In this document: positions 1 to 7,844 of the stretch, one piece after another
How positions within the stretch are numbered: position 1 is the stretch's first letter
How the letters are laid out: the number at the start of each line of letters is the position of its first letter
Assembly: GCA_903826405.1 (NCBI GenBank)
Contig: CAIKEH010000043.1
Location: forward strand, 38,093 to 102,092
Reading direction: 5' to 3'
Origin: an uncultured bacterium
GTDB taxonomy: Bacteria; Bacteroidota; Bacteroidia; Chitinophagales; Chitinophagaceae
Length of the DNA: 64,000 bases
Position numbers and translations under genes: made by a program
Notes under the pieces: generated by a model
Seen by the model: only the letters and a program-made list of their open reading frames with translations
Told to the model about the DNA's origin: nothing
The model's database searches: none

Positions 1-536
1 TCAAAGAACTTCTACATTCATCTTTTCAAACCACTCATTTCGACTTCTTGGTGAACAATGCTGGAATGGGCCGTACGGTACCTTTCCTTGAAGTGAATGA
101 AGAACTGTTCAACGATTTCCTGAATGTGCATTTCAAGGGTGTTTATTTCCTTACACAAAAATTGGTGCCCATCATGAATCCTGGTGGAGGAATCATCAAT
201 ATTTCAACGGGAACGACCAGGTTCTCCAATCCAGGCTACTCCGTATATGCTTCGATGAAAGGTGCCATTGAAGTGTTTACGAAATACCTTTCAAAGGAGT
301 TGGGATCAAGAGGTCTTCGCGCCAACGTGGTTGCTCCAGGTCCGGTTGAGACCGATTTCAACAATGCTTTCATACGCAGCAACCCGCAAATCAAAGCCAA
401 TTTAAGTAGTATGACCCCACTGGGTCGGGTTGGTTTTGCCGAAGATATCGGCGGGGTCGTGTCATTTCTGTGCAGTGATGACGCTCGATGGGTGAATGGG
501 CAGCGCATAGAAGTTAGTGGTGGCATCAACGTATGA
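1..536 (+). CDS. SDR family NAD(P)-dependent oxidoreductase (5' truncated by window)
   Basis: C-terminal two thirds of a short-chain dehydrogenase/reductase; the N-terminal Rossmann nucleotide-binding half lies outside the window. Visible SDR landmarks in order are LVNNAG (the NNAG motif near residue 90 of typical members), the STGT catalytic-Ser region, YSVYASMKG carrying the YxxxK catalytic Tyr/Lys pair, and the C-terminal APGPVETDF segment that follows the active site in classical SDRs. The last residues (WVNGQRIEVSGGINV) are the usual SDR end. The frame is open from the first complete codon at position 3, so the start is upstream. Substrate cannot be told from the sequence. It converges with the broken redox gene that follows. 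Confidence 0.93.
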   Translation, partial: KELLHSSFQTTHFDFLVNNAGMGRTVPFLEVNEELFNDFLNVHFKGVYFLTQKLVPIMNPGGGIINISTGTTRFSNPGYSVYASMKGAIEVFTKYLSKELGSRGLRANVVAPGPVETDFNNAFIRSNPQIKANLSSMTPLGRVGFAEDIGGVVSFLCSDDARWVNGQRIEVSGGINV

Positions 537-611
537 ATTGATGCTTCGTGATGTAACAATCTCAATCAAGCCGTTAATGATATTTTACAAACCAACATTA
601 CCCGCAACCAA

Positions 612-1741
612 TCAGAGATTCATTCCCGGATTATCGATCCCGCTGCTCAGGGAGTCCTGTTTGTGCGGTTTGGGAGCTCCATAATGGGACATGTCCAATT
701 GCTTTATCTGCCTTAGAACTTCAACAGAATTATCGGCCAGATCCCGGCTGGCTTTTATGATGTATTCACTTTTCTTGAATTGAAGTACATTTTTGTCCAT
801 GTCTTCCGCCGTCCAACCACGGCTCCATCCCAGAAAACTGGAAGGTGGGAAAGTAAATCCGAGATCGGTAAAAAAACACATCATTTGACCGGCCACTTGT
901 TGGATATTATCCTGACCTCCTGTGATGATAAAAGAAGCAACCTTGTTCTTCACGAGTATCTTGTCGTGGATGGTGATCTGATTCTGTACCGTATTGAGTC
1001 TTTCTGCCATTTTGTAATAAAGCGCTGAGGCCTCGCCCCAACGGATAGGTGTGGCCAACAAGACAATATCCGCCCAAAGTATCATATCTCTGTATACTTG
1101 GGTCACCCCATCATCAGGTTCCATCTCCGTTATACTGCATGGCCAATTGCAAGCCTGCATGTGCTATGAATAATAACCTTCACAATGCCTGAATTGCAGA
1201 TCGCGAAGGCGAATCAATTTGGCACTAGCGCCATACTTTTCCACTGCATAATCCAACGATTTCCGGAGTGCATCTTCCGAAGTGGAGAATCGAGGAAGAT
1301 CCTTATTCATATGCGTTGCAGAAATACCGAGAATATTCAGGGAATCAGGAGTGGTCTGATTTCGCAAGTTGACGAGATCATCTAGCAATGGTGTTATGTG
1401 TGTGGCTTTTTTAGCTTTGACGATGGGGTCTTCACTAACGCAGATCTTATCGTCCCGAAGCACAACTTCATGCACTGATTGCTGATCAAAGTACCCGGGA
1501 GGTGCACTGCCGGTCTCGATATTATATTCCCATCCATGCCATGGGCAAGTCACATAAATCCCATCAAGTTTTTTCTCCACGCCCCCCAGCACTATCGGCC
1601 CACCTCGATGAAGGCATGCATTACCGATGACCGTAAATTTCCCACATAATGGAATAAAGCGATTTTCCGGTTATTCACCTTGACCAACTTTGCACTTTCC
1701 GCGGGTAGTTGATCAATTTCGAGAACATTGATGAATCCCAT
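612..1741 (-). pseudogene. Broken Rieske [2Fe-2S]-NADPH:FMN reductase fusion
   Basis: One ancestral gene in three pieces. The likely start is the ATG at 1741 (MGFINVLEID), reading to about 1648 in one frame. The continuation (GKFTVIGNACLHRGGP, then CPWHGWEY) is in another frame, so one base is missing around 1645-1652, where GTGGGAAA would need one extra base (for example GGGG). This restored part has both Rieske ligand pairs, CxH and CxxH. A flavodoxin/NADPH-dependent FMN reductase domain follows (LNILGISATHMNKDLPRF, then RDLQFRHCEGYYS), and a TAG at 1166-1164 stops it. The same frame resumes two codons later at MQACNWPCSITEMEP and runs to 612 with a complete flavodoxin-fold C-terminus (ATPIRWGEASALYYKMAERLN). 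Restored length is about 376 aa. Its neighbour is also a Rieske redox protein. Sequencing errors could explain either lesion. Confidence 0.8.
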
Positions 1742-1787
1742 ACTTTAAATATTGAATGCTTATTTCACTGAACTAGAAACATCGTTA

Positions 1788-3701
1788 TCAATTTTTTGAG
1801 ACCGCTATACCATCCATTGGATCCATCTGCATCAGTTCCCAGTTGTCCATCTTCACCCATTTGCCTTTTATGGAAACGGGCATGGCCACTTTATCCCGCA
1901 GAATGCCATTGACTGCAACACCATCGTGACCGGTGAGAATAACGTAATGGTCAGCTCCTGATGAAACATAATGCAAGACAGGCATTATTCCTCCACTGAT
2001 ACAACGTGCCGCGCAACTCAAATGAGTTTTACCCTGGCCTGGGTTCATCGCTCCAAAATAGCATTTCGGGTCAATGATCTCTCCAAAAAGAAGTGTGTCC
2101 CGAAATGTCGAGTTGATCACCTCATCGACCATGGGATAGGGTTCGGGTATGGGGGAAAACTCAAGAAGTCCATCTTCACCGATCTCCATGAGTGGGAAAG
2201 ACCTGGTGCCTATAAGGCATTGGCTGCAGGGGCGATCGCAATCAGCGGGTGAATATCCACAATCTACATAACGTTGGCTCAGGTAGCCTTTCAACCTGAC
2301 ATACATGTGTCGAGCTTTCCCACTGGTGATTTCGTATTTGTTGACCTTAGCAAGAGCTCCAAATTTCAGAGCATCCACCAAAAGGACATCTTTGTACATC
2401 GGATTCCCCTGCATATCCTTTCCTTCCATGATGCGGATCATGGGGACAGGAGTAGAAAGTAACCAGCCTTCTATCTGCCGTTTGGTGCCATAATCCAATA
2501 CATAAGGTGAAGGGTGTTGTTGAAATGCCGGTATGAGCAGTCCGATCACGATCATGCAGCCCGCAATGGCTATGGCGAATTTTTGGGATGTTGACGAGAA
2601 TTTAAAACTTCGGGCCGAGTCCCAGCCGATAAAATATTTGTCTTTCGGATAATTCAAATTCACATCATTATAGATCTGTAAAGGTTCAACATGAGTTCCT
2701 TCCGGGAGAGGTATTGGATCAATGAAAACCAGATCTTTCTCTTGCTTGAGCCTATAGGTATGCAACTTCTCTTGGAATGGAGGGGGGGAGCACCCATCTT
2801 CAGGATGGTACTGAAAGCCATGCCAGGGACAAACGATGCAGCCATCAACTATCTTTCCTTCTCCCAAAGGACCCATCTGGTGCTTGCAAACATTATGTAC
2901 CGCACTCAATCTTCCCTCATTATTGAAAATTGCGATCCGCTGATCATCAACCCGCAGAATCTTTGCTTGAGAAGCAATGAATTCATCCCTCCTGCCAGCA
3001 AGCACCCAGTTTTTTGGATCTGCATGGATTCGGGTACGTTCAGCGCGCTTCTCTTTCAGAAATGCCAAGATGTGGATCGTACTTACCATGGAAGCCCCGA
3101 TCAAAAGCAGAATGGCAAAAAGTGGATTTTTTTCTGACTGCAAGGAACCAAGAGATACATGTGCAATCAAAAGAACATATGCCCCGTAAACCATCATGTG
3201 TAGTCCTTTCCAAATTCGTGTACCGAATATGTTCAACCAGAAATCATGGCTAGTCAAAGCCATCAACATCAGAATGACAAGGGCAAAGAAACCCAATGTC
3301 TGAAAAGGAAAGAATGACAATGAGCCATAATGTTTATTACTCGTGAACAGTGAAACAAAAGGGTTCAGGTCTCCACCGCCATGGAACCAAAAGAGGCTCA
3401 ACATTCCGTGTATCGAACCCATCAAGAACATGGTGACGCCGAGATGTCTCCTGTTATATAACAATGGAAGGAAGCACACAGACAATCTAGCCGCTGGGCC
3501 GATCAGAAGGATAACATGGAGAAGTATGAGTGCAAGTGTCCCGAAAGCCCGTATCAACACCGTCATCATGTTGGCAATGGGATGGATTGCCATATTAACC
3601 AAGGTGAATAAGGAAAGATATACCAAGCAGGTGGCAATTACGAACACATCATATTTCTTTTTGTAGGTATTCCAAGAAATGGCAACAAATCCGAAACTCA
3701 T
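1788..3701 (-). CDS. Ferric-reductase-like membrane / Rieske [2Fe-2S] fusion protein
   Basis: 637 aa in three parts. Residues 1-215 hold about six hydrophobic helices of the ferric reductase/MsrQ type with histidines suited to bind b-type heme (H98, H107, H168, H181). Residues 228-330 are a Rieske domain with ligand pairs C272/H274 (VCKHQMGPLG) and C291/H294 (CPWHGFQY). A further transmembrane helix (about 372-392) leads to a 240-aa C-terminal domain rich in cysteines (CGYSPADCDRPCSQC near 485-500), probably periplasmic. Inference: membrane electron transfer from quinol or heme to an iron-sulfur centre and an unknown acceptor. The gene starts 13 bp after the small membrane protein gene upstream and probably forms an operon with it and the broken Rieske gene downstream. 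Confidence 0.8.
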   Translation of the reverse strand: MSFGFVAISWNTYKKKYDVFVIATCLVYLSLFTLVNMAIHPIANMMTVLIRAFGTLALILLHVILLIGPAARLSVCFLPLLYNRRHLGVTMFLMGSIHGMLSLFWFHGGGDLNPFVSLFTSNKHYGSLSFFPFQTLGFFALVILMLMALTSHDFWLNIFGTRIWKGLHMMVYGAYVLLIAHVSLGSLQSEKNPLFAILLLIGASMVSTIHILAFLKEKRAERTRIHADPKNWVLAGRRDEFIASQAKILRVDDQRIAIFNNEGRLSAVHNVCKHQMGPLGEGKIVDGCIVCPWHGFQYHPEDGCSPPPFQEKLHTYRLKQEKDLVFIDPIPLPEGTHVEPLQIYNDVNLNYPKDKYFIGWDSARSFKFSSTSQKFAIAIAGCMIVIGLLIPAFQQHPSPYVLDYGTKRQIEGWLLSTPVPMIRIMEGKDMQGNPMYKDVLLVDALKFGALAKVNKYEITSGKARHMYVRLKGYLSQRYVDCGYSPADCDRPCSQCLIGTRSFPLMEIGEDGLLEFSPIPEPYPMVDEVINSTFRDTLLFGEIIDPKCYFGAMNPGQGKTHLSCAARCISGGIMPVLHYVSSGADHYVILTGHDGVAVNGILRDKVAMPVSIKGKWVKMDNWELMQMDPMDGIAVSKN

Positions 3702-3714
3702 GCGAAAAAGTTGA

Positions 3715-4044
3715 TCAGGGTCTTTTTAAAAGCGAAAAGAAAATAATCAAAAAGATGATGATCGGCAATATGACCCACGTCAATGCATGACCACTGCGCA
3801 AAAGCACTTCGTAAGTACGGAGTTGTTCTTCGGATTTTCCCACTGACAGTCGAGAAGATCGAGCTGGAATCATCCGTTTCCAGAACAAATAGGGCCATGA
3901 GATTGCCAGACAGGGAAAGATCAGCAGTCGAAAAGGTATGCCCGAATTCCGTGCAGGCGTCTTTTTGAAGCCAATCAGCATAAACCAGAAACCATAGATC
4001 ATTCCGATGATTATGTACGAATTGAACATATAGAATGCGACCAT
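3715..4044 (-). CDS. Small membrane protein of the redox cluster
   Basis: 109 aa with an N-terminal helix (YIIIGMIYGFWFMLIGF), a short amphipathic stretch that includes LAISWPYLFWKRM, and a C-terminal helix (LTWVILPIIIFLIIFFSLL). I do not recognise a named family. It lies 13 bp upstream of the ferric-reductase-like/Rieske fusion on the same strand, so a role as a membrane subunit or assembly partner of that protein is a reasonable inference. Confidence 0.6.
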   Translation of the reverse strand: MVAFYMFNSYIIIGMIYGFWFMLIGFKKTPARNSGIPFRLLIFPCLAISWPYLFWKRMIPARSSRLSVGKSEEQLRTYEVLLRSGHALTWVILPIIIFLIIFFSLLKRP

Positions 4045-4329
4045 TACTCTATCGTTTTTGACCGTCTTTCACAAAGAGATCATTTACACTATATATTACA
4101 AATTAATTATTTTTCCCCATACATGTCCAGCAGTGGTCAATCAAACACCGTATCCATTCACCTTAATTTGGCATGAAAAGTATAATATTTGGAGTCGCCT
4201 ATAAAAGTCAAAAAATAGATCAGAGTTCCTGAAATTCTTCAGGCCAAATTTAACATTCCGACCACTTCATCTTATGGAAAACTCGCCTTATCCTGCCATT
4301 ATCATATGCAGACCGATCTTCAATGATCA
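4045..4329. other. Intergenic, AT-rich, no gene seen
   Basis: Region between the start of the small membrane protein gene and the end of the MFS-like gene, both on the minus strand. Open frames here are short and lack any protein-like signal. An AT-rich block near 4080-4115 could hold the promoter of the redox group, but I find no clear consensus box. Confidence 0.5.
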
Positions 4330-4893
4330 TCAAGCCCTCATGCGAAGGATCCTGGACTGGATTATAGTAGCAAATATTTGTATGGTTCCCATTACTATGA
4401 ATAGGATATTGAAGGAACCATAATGTGCAATCATGCCTCCAAAGAAAATGGCAAGGCCAGTGACAATCTGGGATTGACCGCTTGACAACCCCCACGCGTA
4501 GGTATCGTGTTCCGCATTGACATTCTTGGCGTAAAGTGAATCCCAGGCTGGTGTACCTATCGCCTCCGCAACACCCAGACCAGCCTGTACGAAAAAAAGC
4601 TGCCAGGAATTATGTACGAATAGATAGCAGAAGGTGAGTAGGGCATTCAGGCCGTATCCCATGACCATAACCTTGGCCTGATAAGGTTTCCCGTTTATGA
4701 GTTTGCCCACTACTATGTAACAAACACCCGTAACCATCAAATACGCTGCCCACGCCCAAGTGATATCCAGTATGTCGCCGCCCACTTTCTCAGAAAAAAT
4801 GGCGAATAAAGGACCAAGCATACCTTCTCCGAAAAACCAAAGGTTGGCACCGAGCAGTAGGATCCGGGTCGTTTTGGAGAGTTGAAGTGCCAT
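4330..4893 (-). CDS. Half-size MFS-like membrane protein (six TM helices)
   Basis: 187 aa, about half the usual MFS length, with roughly six transmembrane helices. The start reads ARSK-free: a short basic N-terminus, then ILLLGANLWFFGEGMLGPLFAIF split into the first helix. The spacing (GPLFAIFSEKVGGDILDI, then AWAAYLMVTGV and VGKLINGKP) follows the N-terminal half of an MFS transporter, including a weak A-like loop after helix 2. It ends in a complete helix (ILFIVMGTIQIFATII) and a basic tail, so I read it as a short family, not a truncation: the next 80 bp show no continuation in any frame. Such 180-190-aa MFS proteins might work as dimers (inference). Substrate unknown. Confidence 0.75.
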   Translation of the reverse strand: MALQLSKTTRILLLGANLWFFGEGMLGPLFAIFSEKVGGDILDITWAWAAYLMVTGVCYIVVGKLINGKPYQAKVMVMGYGLNALLTFCYLFVHNSWQLFFVQAGLGVAEAIGTPAWDSLYAKNVNAEHDTYAWGLSSGQSQIVTGLAIFFGGMIAHYGSFNILFIVMGTIQIFATIIQSRILRMRA

Positions 4894-5665
4894 GAAGTAT
4901 TGGGGAAGGTAAATGTAAGGGATCGGGGGATGCCTACACTAGTGTTGAATTAAGACTCAGTTAATGCTTCGTTAATGTAAACTGTCATCCAAAAATACAG
5001 CAGGTCCGCGTCCGAGGTCATGAAATCCGGAATTTAACCCACCAGATTGAATAATGAAGCCTTCAAATCAGATCGCTGGTCAATTAGTTCGATCTGTTCA
5101 TTTGGGGTCGAAATAGGTCAAGGGGCAAGAAAAATGCAACGGGAGTAAAGCAGCGGCCGGAATCGCCGCTAAACGGGGGCCCAGATCTTATCTGCCAGTT
5201 TCATTCATGGATGAAAGGAGAAAAGCGCAGCTTCCCACTAAAATTATGGAAGGACTTTAGCTTGAAGGATGGTGATGCTGATTTGGCTACTATTTTTATG
5301 GTTTCAGCTTTCGCTACATCTGAATTTATCGGCTTATTTCCAGATCCAAAATTCCAACTTTCCCGATGACTAATACTCCGTTCGAATTCAGTGTAACTTG
5401 AACTGTCACTCAACCTATCAGCAAGTTGAGCAGGCGATTAGTTCTGATTTCATTGACATGCTCTTTCAAGATCGGCTTAAAATAAGCTGGCCCCCAAAAT
5501 AGAGCATCGATCAAAATGGGTATATATAGAGCGGTAAAATAAGATCGGAAAAATTAAGAACTTTACCGGGAACATAATTTTACCTTGAACCTGTTAAACC
5601 GGAACGATCGAATAGATTCATGGAAAGTATACTCTGGTTGAATACGGATTAAAAAATCATCAAAC
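4894..5665. other. Long intergenic region, possible gene remnants
   Basis: About 770 bp with no supportable gene. Frames are interrupted every 20-70 codons and none shows a recognisable motif. The length between two single-gene units in an otherwise dense window suggests decayed coding sequence, but I cannot name the source. A TACCTTGA box lies near the downstream end (5581-5588). Confidence 0.45.
5581..5588 (+). promoter_or_regulatory. Possible Bacteroidota -7 box (TACCTTGA)
   Basis: Resembles the TAnnTTTG -7 element with two mismatches, 77 bp before the ATG of the DUF2165-like gene. No good TTTG box sits at the usual distance upstream. The same TACCTTG core recurs upstream of three other rightward genes in the window. 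Confidence 0.25.
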
Positions 5666-6148
5666 ATGAACAGGGCCATAAAAATTTGCCTTTCCGGATT
5701 GGTTGTTCTTTATCTTTTCATAGTATGCTTCAATAATATATTTGACTATGGTGCAAATTTCCAGTTCGTGACCCATGTGACTTCCATGGACGAAATCTTC
5801 TCCAGGCAGAAAAATGGGTGGCGCGCGCTGGAGAGTTCTTGGGTACACCATATGATATATGTAATCATTATCATTTTTGAATTGACTACACTGGTCATGA
5901 TTGCTCTAGGAACAATAGGCATGCTGAAAGCTAGACGTTCAGATTTCACCACATTCAAACGTGCCGGGAGGTTTACAACTTATGGATTGACGATGGGTAT
6001 CACTCTTTGGTTCGGAGCTTTCCTGACCATTGGAGGCGAATGGTTCCTCATGTGGCAGACTAAATCCTGGAATGCCCAGAACAATGCATTCATGTTGACC
6101 ATGATTTTCCTGCTATTGCTCATTCATCATCAAACGGATGAGAAATGA
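5666..6148 (+). CDS. DUF2165-like small integral membrane protein
   Basis: 160 aa with four predicted transmembrane helices: residues 5-25 (ICLSGLVVLYLFIVCFNNIF), 65-90 (HHMIYVIIIIFELTTLVMI), 107-130 and 140-155. The layout NNIFDYGANFQFV, HVTSMDE, then a helix-loop with WGAFLTIGGEWF-like residues and WQTKSWNAQ fits the predicted small membrane protein family DUF2165. Function unknown. Its stop overlaps the next start (ATGA at 6145-6148), so the cupin gene is translationally coupled to it. Confidence 0.8.
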   Translation: MNRAIKICLSGLVVLYLFIVCFNNIFDYGANFQFVTHVTSMDEIFSRQKNGWRALESSWVHHMIYVIIIIFELTTLVMIALGTIGMLKARRSDFTTFKRAGRFTTYGLTMGITLWFGAFLTIGGEWFLMWQTKSWNAQNNAFMLTMIFLLLLIHHQTDEK

Positions 6149-6828
6149 ATCCAATCCATCAGTCATTCAGGATATTATTTTGTACCGTTACTTTATTGGC
6201 TTCCTGCAGATTTGCGTGTATATCCCAGATACAGGTCCGTGATGAGCCAAAACACAGACCAGTTATGGAGAATAAGTTTATCAGGATCCTCGACGTCTGG
6301 ATAAAGGGGGGTGATAGTTGCAAATTTCACCTGCACAATACTCCATCCTTATTCGTTTATCTGAGTAGTGCCCGGGTACGTACTCAGGTGCAAGGAGAAC
6401 AGCCGGTTGAACAGAAAGTGGAACCCGGACAAACATGGTATAATTCCTTTTCCGAAAAACCACTGGTTCACAGAGCATGGGTTCGCGATGTGACTTCATT
6501 ACATGCGATAGATATTGAACTTTTGGGTGAACTTCCATTTAGCCACTCCGAATATCTGACCGCCTCAGGATTGACACTCTTGCAGGATAGCACCAGGCAC
6601 AGGACATACCGATTTGAACTTCCGCCAGGTACGAGATTGCAACTACAAGCCAAGGAATATCCGGTGATCATCATACCCTATAAGGGGGATGGCGATATCA
6701 GTGACCAGGAAGGCCGATCTGATCTCTATCAAGGTCAGTTTCATTGGATGGATAAGCAGGGGTCGATGGAATTGAAGAACAAAGGAGAAGGGCGAATGGA
6801 GGGGTATGTTTACGAGATAAAGCAATGA
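6145..6828 (+). CDS. Exported cupin-like protein
   Basis: 227 aa with an N-terminal signal peptide (hydrophobic core about residues 9-25, FRILFCTVTLLASC). The body holds a cupin-type beta barrel: MENKFIRILDVWIKGGDSCKFHLHNTPSLFVYL gives the G-x5-H-x-H type metal site in two pieces (FHLHNTPS), and ARVRTQVQG to VEPGQTWYN continues the barrel. The second half (120-227) is a weaker beta-rich repeat. Start taken at the ATGA overlap with the upstream membrane protein gene. Likely periplasmic; substrate unknown. The cysteine at the end of the hydrophobic run (LLASC) could make it a lipoprotein. Confidence 0.65.
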   Translation: MNPIHQSFRILFCTVTLLASCRFACISQIQVRDEPKHRPVMENKFIRILDVWIKGGDSCKFHLHNTPSLFVYLSSARVRTQVQGEQPVEQKVEPGQTWYNSFSEKPLVHRAWVRDVTSLHAIDIELLGELPFSHSEYLTASGLTLLQDSTRHRTYRFELPPGTRLQLQAKEYPVIIIPYKGDGDISDQEGRSDLYQGQFHWMDKQGSMELKNKGEGRMEGYVYEIKQ

Positions 6829-6835
6829 GGCGATT

Positions 6836-6880
6836 CCACCCTCCTCAAAACCACCCTCCAAGAGTCCACCCTCCAAGAGT
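6836..6880. repeat. Three tandem copies of a 15-bp repeat
   Basis: Units at 6836-6850 (CCACCCTCCTCAAAA, degenerate), 6851-6865 and 6866-6880 (both CCACCCTCCAAGAGT). They begin seven bases after the cupin stop codon. They share the core ACCCTCCAAG with the second cluster at 6971-7000. Confidence 0.9.
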
Positions 6881-6954
6881 CCCGCCAATTTTGAACTAAA
6901 GTTGAAGGAATAAAGATCGCAATCCTGAGAAAAACACGAATTTCGATCACTGTT

Positions 6955-6962
6955 TACCTTGT
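6955..6962 (+). promoter_or_regulatory. Possible -7 box (TACCTTGT) for the VUT transporter gene
   Basis: Lies between the two 15-bp repeat clusters, 56 bp before the ATG at 7019. It matches TAnnTTTG at six of eight positions. A TTTC sits near 6941, but spacing to a -33 box is not canonical. Confidence 0.3.
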
Positions 6963-6970
6963 TCTGGAGA

Positions 6971-7000
6971 GACCCTCCAAGGGTGGACCCTCCAAGGGTG
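6971..7000. repeat. Two tandem copies of a 15-bp repeat with palindromic core
   Basis: Two perfect units GACCCTCCAAGGGTG at 6971-6985 and 6986-7000. The core ACCCTCCAAGGGT is nearly self-complementary (arms ACCC/GGGT and CCT/AGG-like pairing), so each unit could fold or bind a dimeric protein. They lie immediately upstream of the transporter start, inside the probable 5' leader. Confidence 0.9.
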
Positions 7001-7018
7001 GATTAAAAAAAAGAACAA

Positions 7019-7828
7019 ATGATCAAAAATCTACTCAATGAGAAACCCATCAGGGTCTTCAACATCCTGATGTCCTTCTTCGTCGCCAACGCACTCATTG
7101 CCGAATGCATCGGTGGGAAGATCTTCAATCTGGAAGCACTCCTCGGCATAAAACTGCCCCACTTTGATCTATTCGGCGAAAAGGATCTGACCTTCGCACT
7201 CACCTGTGGCGTGCTTCTATGGCCGATCGAATTCGTCATGACGGACATAGTGAATGAATATTTCGGCCCCAAGGCAGTCCGTAGGATCTCCTATACCGCC
7301 ATCGCCCTAATCTCCTATGCCTTTCTCATGTTCTACTTCGCGATGAGCACGACGCCCCCGGATTGGTGGGTGACAAGCAAAGTCGAAAATGGCGTCCCCA
7401 ATATGCAGTTCGCATTCAACGCGATCTTCGGACAAGGCATGTGGATCATCCTCGGCAGCCTTACCGCATTCCTCGTGAGTCAGGTGGTGGACGTACTCGC
7501 TTTCCATCGCATCAAAAAAATCACCGGCGAAAAATGGCTATGGATGAGAGCAACCGGCTCCACCCTGATCTCCCAATTGGTCGACAGCTATATTGTTCTC
7601 TTCGTGGCATTCTACATCGGACAAGGATGGAGCTGGCAGAAAGTACTGGCCATAGGGACCGTAAATTACATTTACAAGGCTACCGTTGCCTTATTAATGA
7701 CACCGGTCATATATTTGATCGAAAAAAGGATCGAATCTTTTGTCGGCTCAGATACCGCCAAAAAAATGAAGCGACTGGCCATGGGGAAAGAAGAAGATGC
7801 ACCCATCAACATCCCTACTGCCGGATAG
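7019..7828 (+). CDS. VUT family queuosine precursor transporter (YhhQ-like)
   Basis: 269 aa integral membrane protein of the vitamin-uptake-like (VUT, formerly DUF165) family, which imports queuosine precursors such as preQ0/preQ1 in characterised members. Landmarks: an N-terminal VFNILMSFFVANALIAECIGGK helix in two parts, the family signature PIEFVMTDIVNEYFGPKAVRR (residues 70-88), and a C-terminal TGSTLISQLVDSYIVLF helix. About six TM helices. Slightly longer than the Escherichia coli form, as is usual in Bacteroidota. The cyclase lipoprotein gene follows 16 bp downstream. The 15-bp repeats lie in its leader. Confidence 0.88.
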   Translation: MIKNLLNEKPIRVFNILMSFFVANALIAECIGGKIFNLEALLGIKLPHFDLFGEKDLTFALTCGVLLWPIEFVMTDIVNEYFGPKAVRRISYTAIALISYAFLMFYFAMSTTPPDWWVTSKVENGVPNMQFAFNAIFGQGMWIILGSLTAFLVSQVVDVLAFHRIKKITGEKWLWMRATGSTLISQLVDSYIVLFVAFYIGQGWSWQKVLAIGTVNYIYKATVALLMTPVIYLIEKRIESFVGSDTAKKMKRLAMGKEEDAPINIPTAG

Positions 7829-7844
7829 TCCAAAAGCCATAAAC

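Noticed and set aside
2781-2790. Second G-run within the ferric-reductase-like gene as a slippage site
   Set aside because: Only about seven G in a row and within a Pro-rich coding segment in a frame that reads through well; not comparable to the 14-base tract.
4250-4495. 81-codon minus-strand frame overlapping the MFS-like gene end
   Set aside because: Different frame of the same strand as the MFS-like gene, with no conserved residues.
5201-5413. 70-codon minus-strand frame in the long intergenic gap
   Set aside because: No start context, no motif, and Ser/Lys-rich composition without a pattern; could be a decayed gene but not supportable.
6643-6888. 81-codon minus-strand frame with LLEGG pentapeptide repeats
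   Set aside because: The repeat comes from the 15-bp tandem DNA repeats read in a minus-strand frame; the rest is antisense to the cupin gene.
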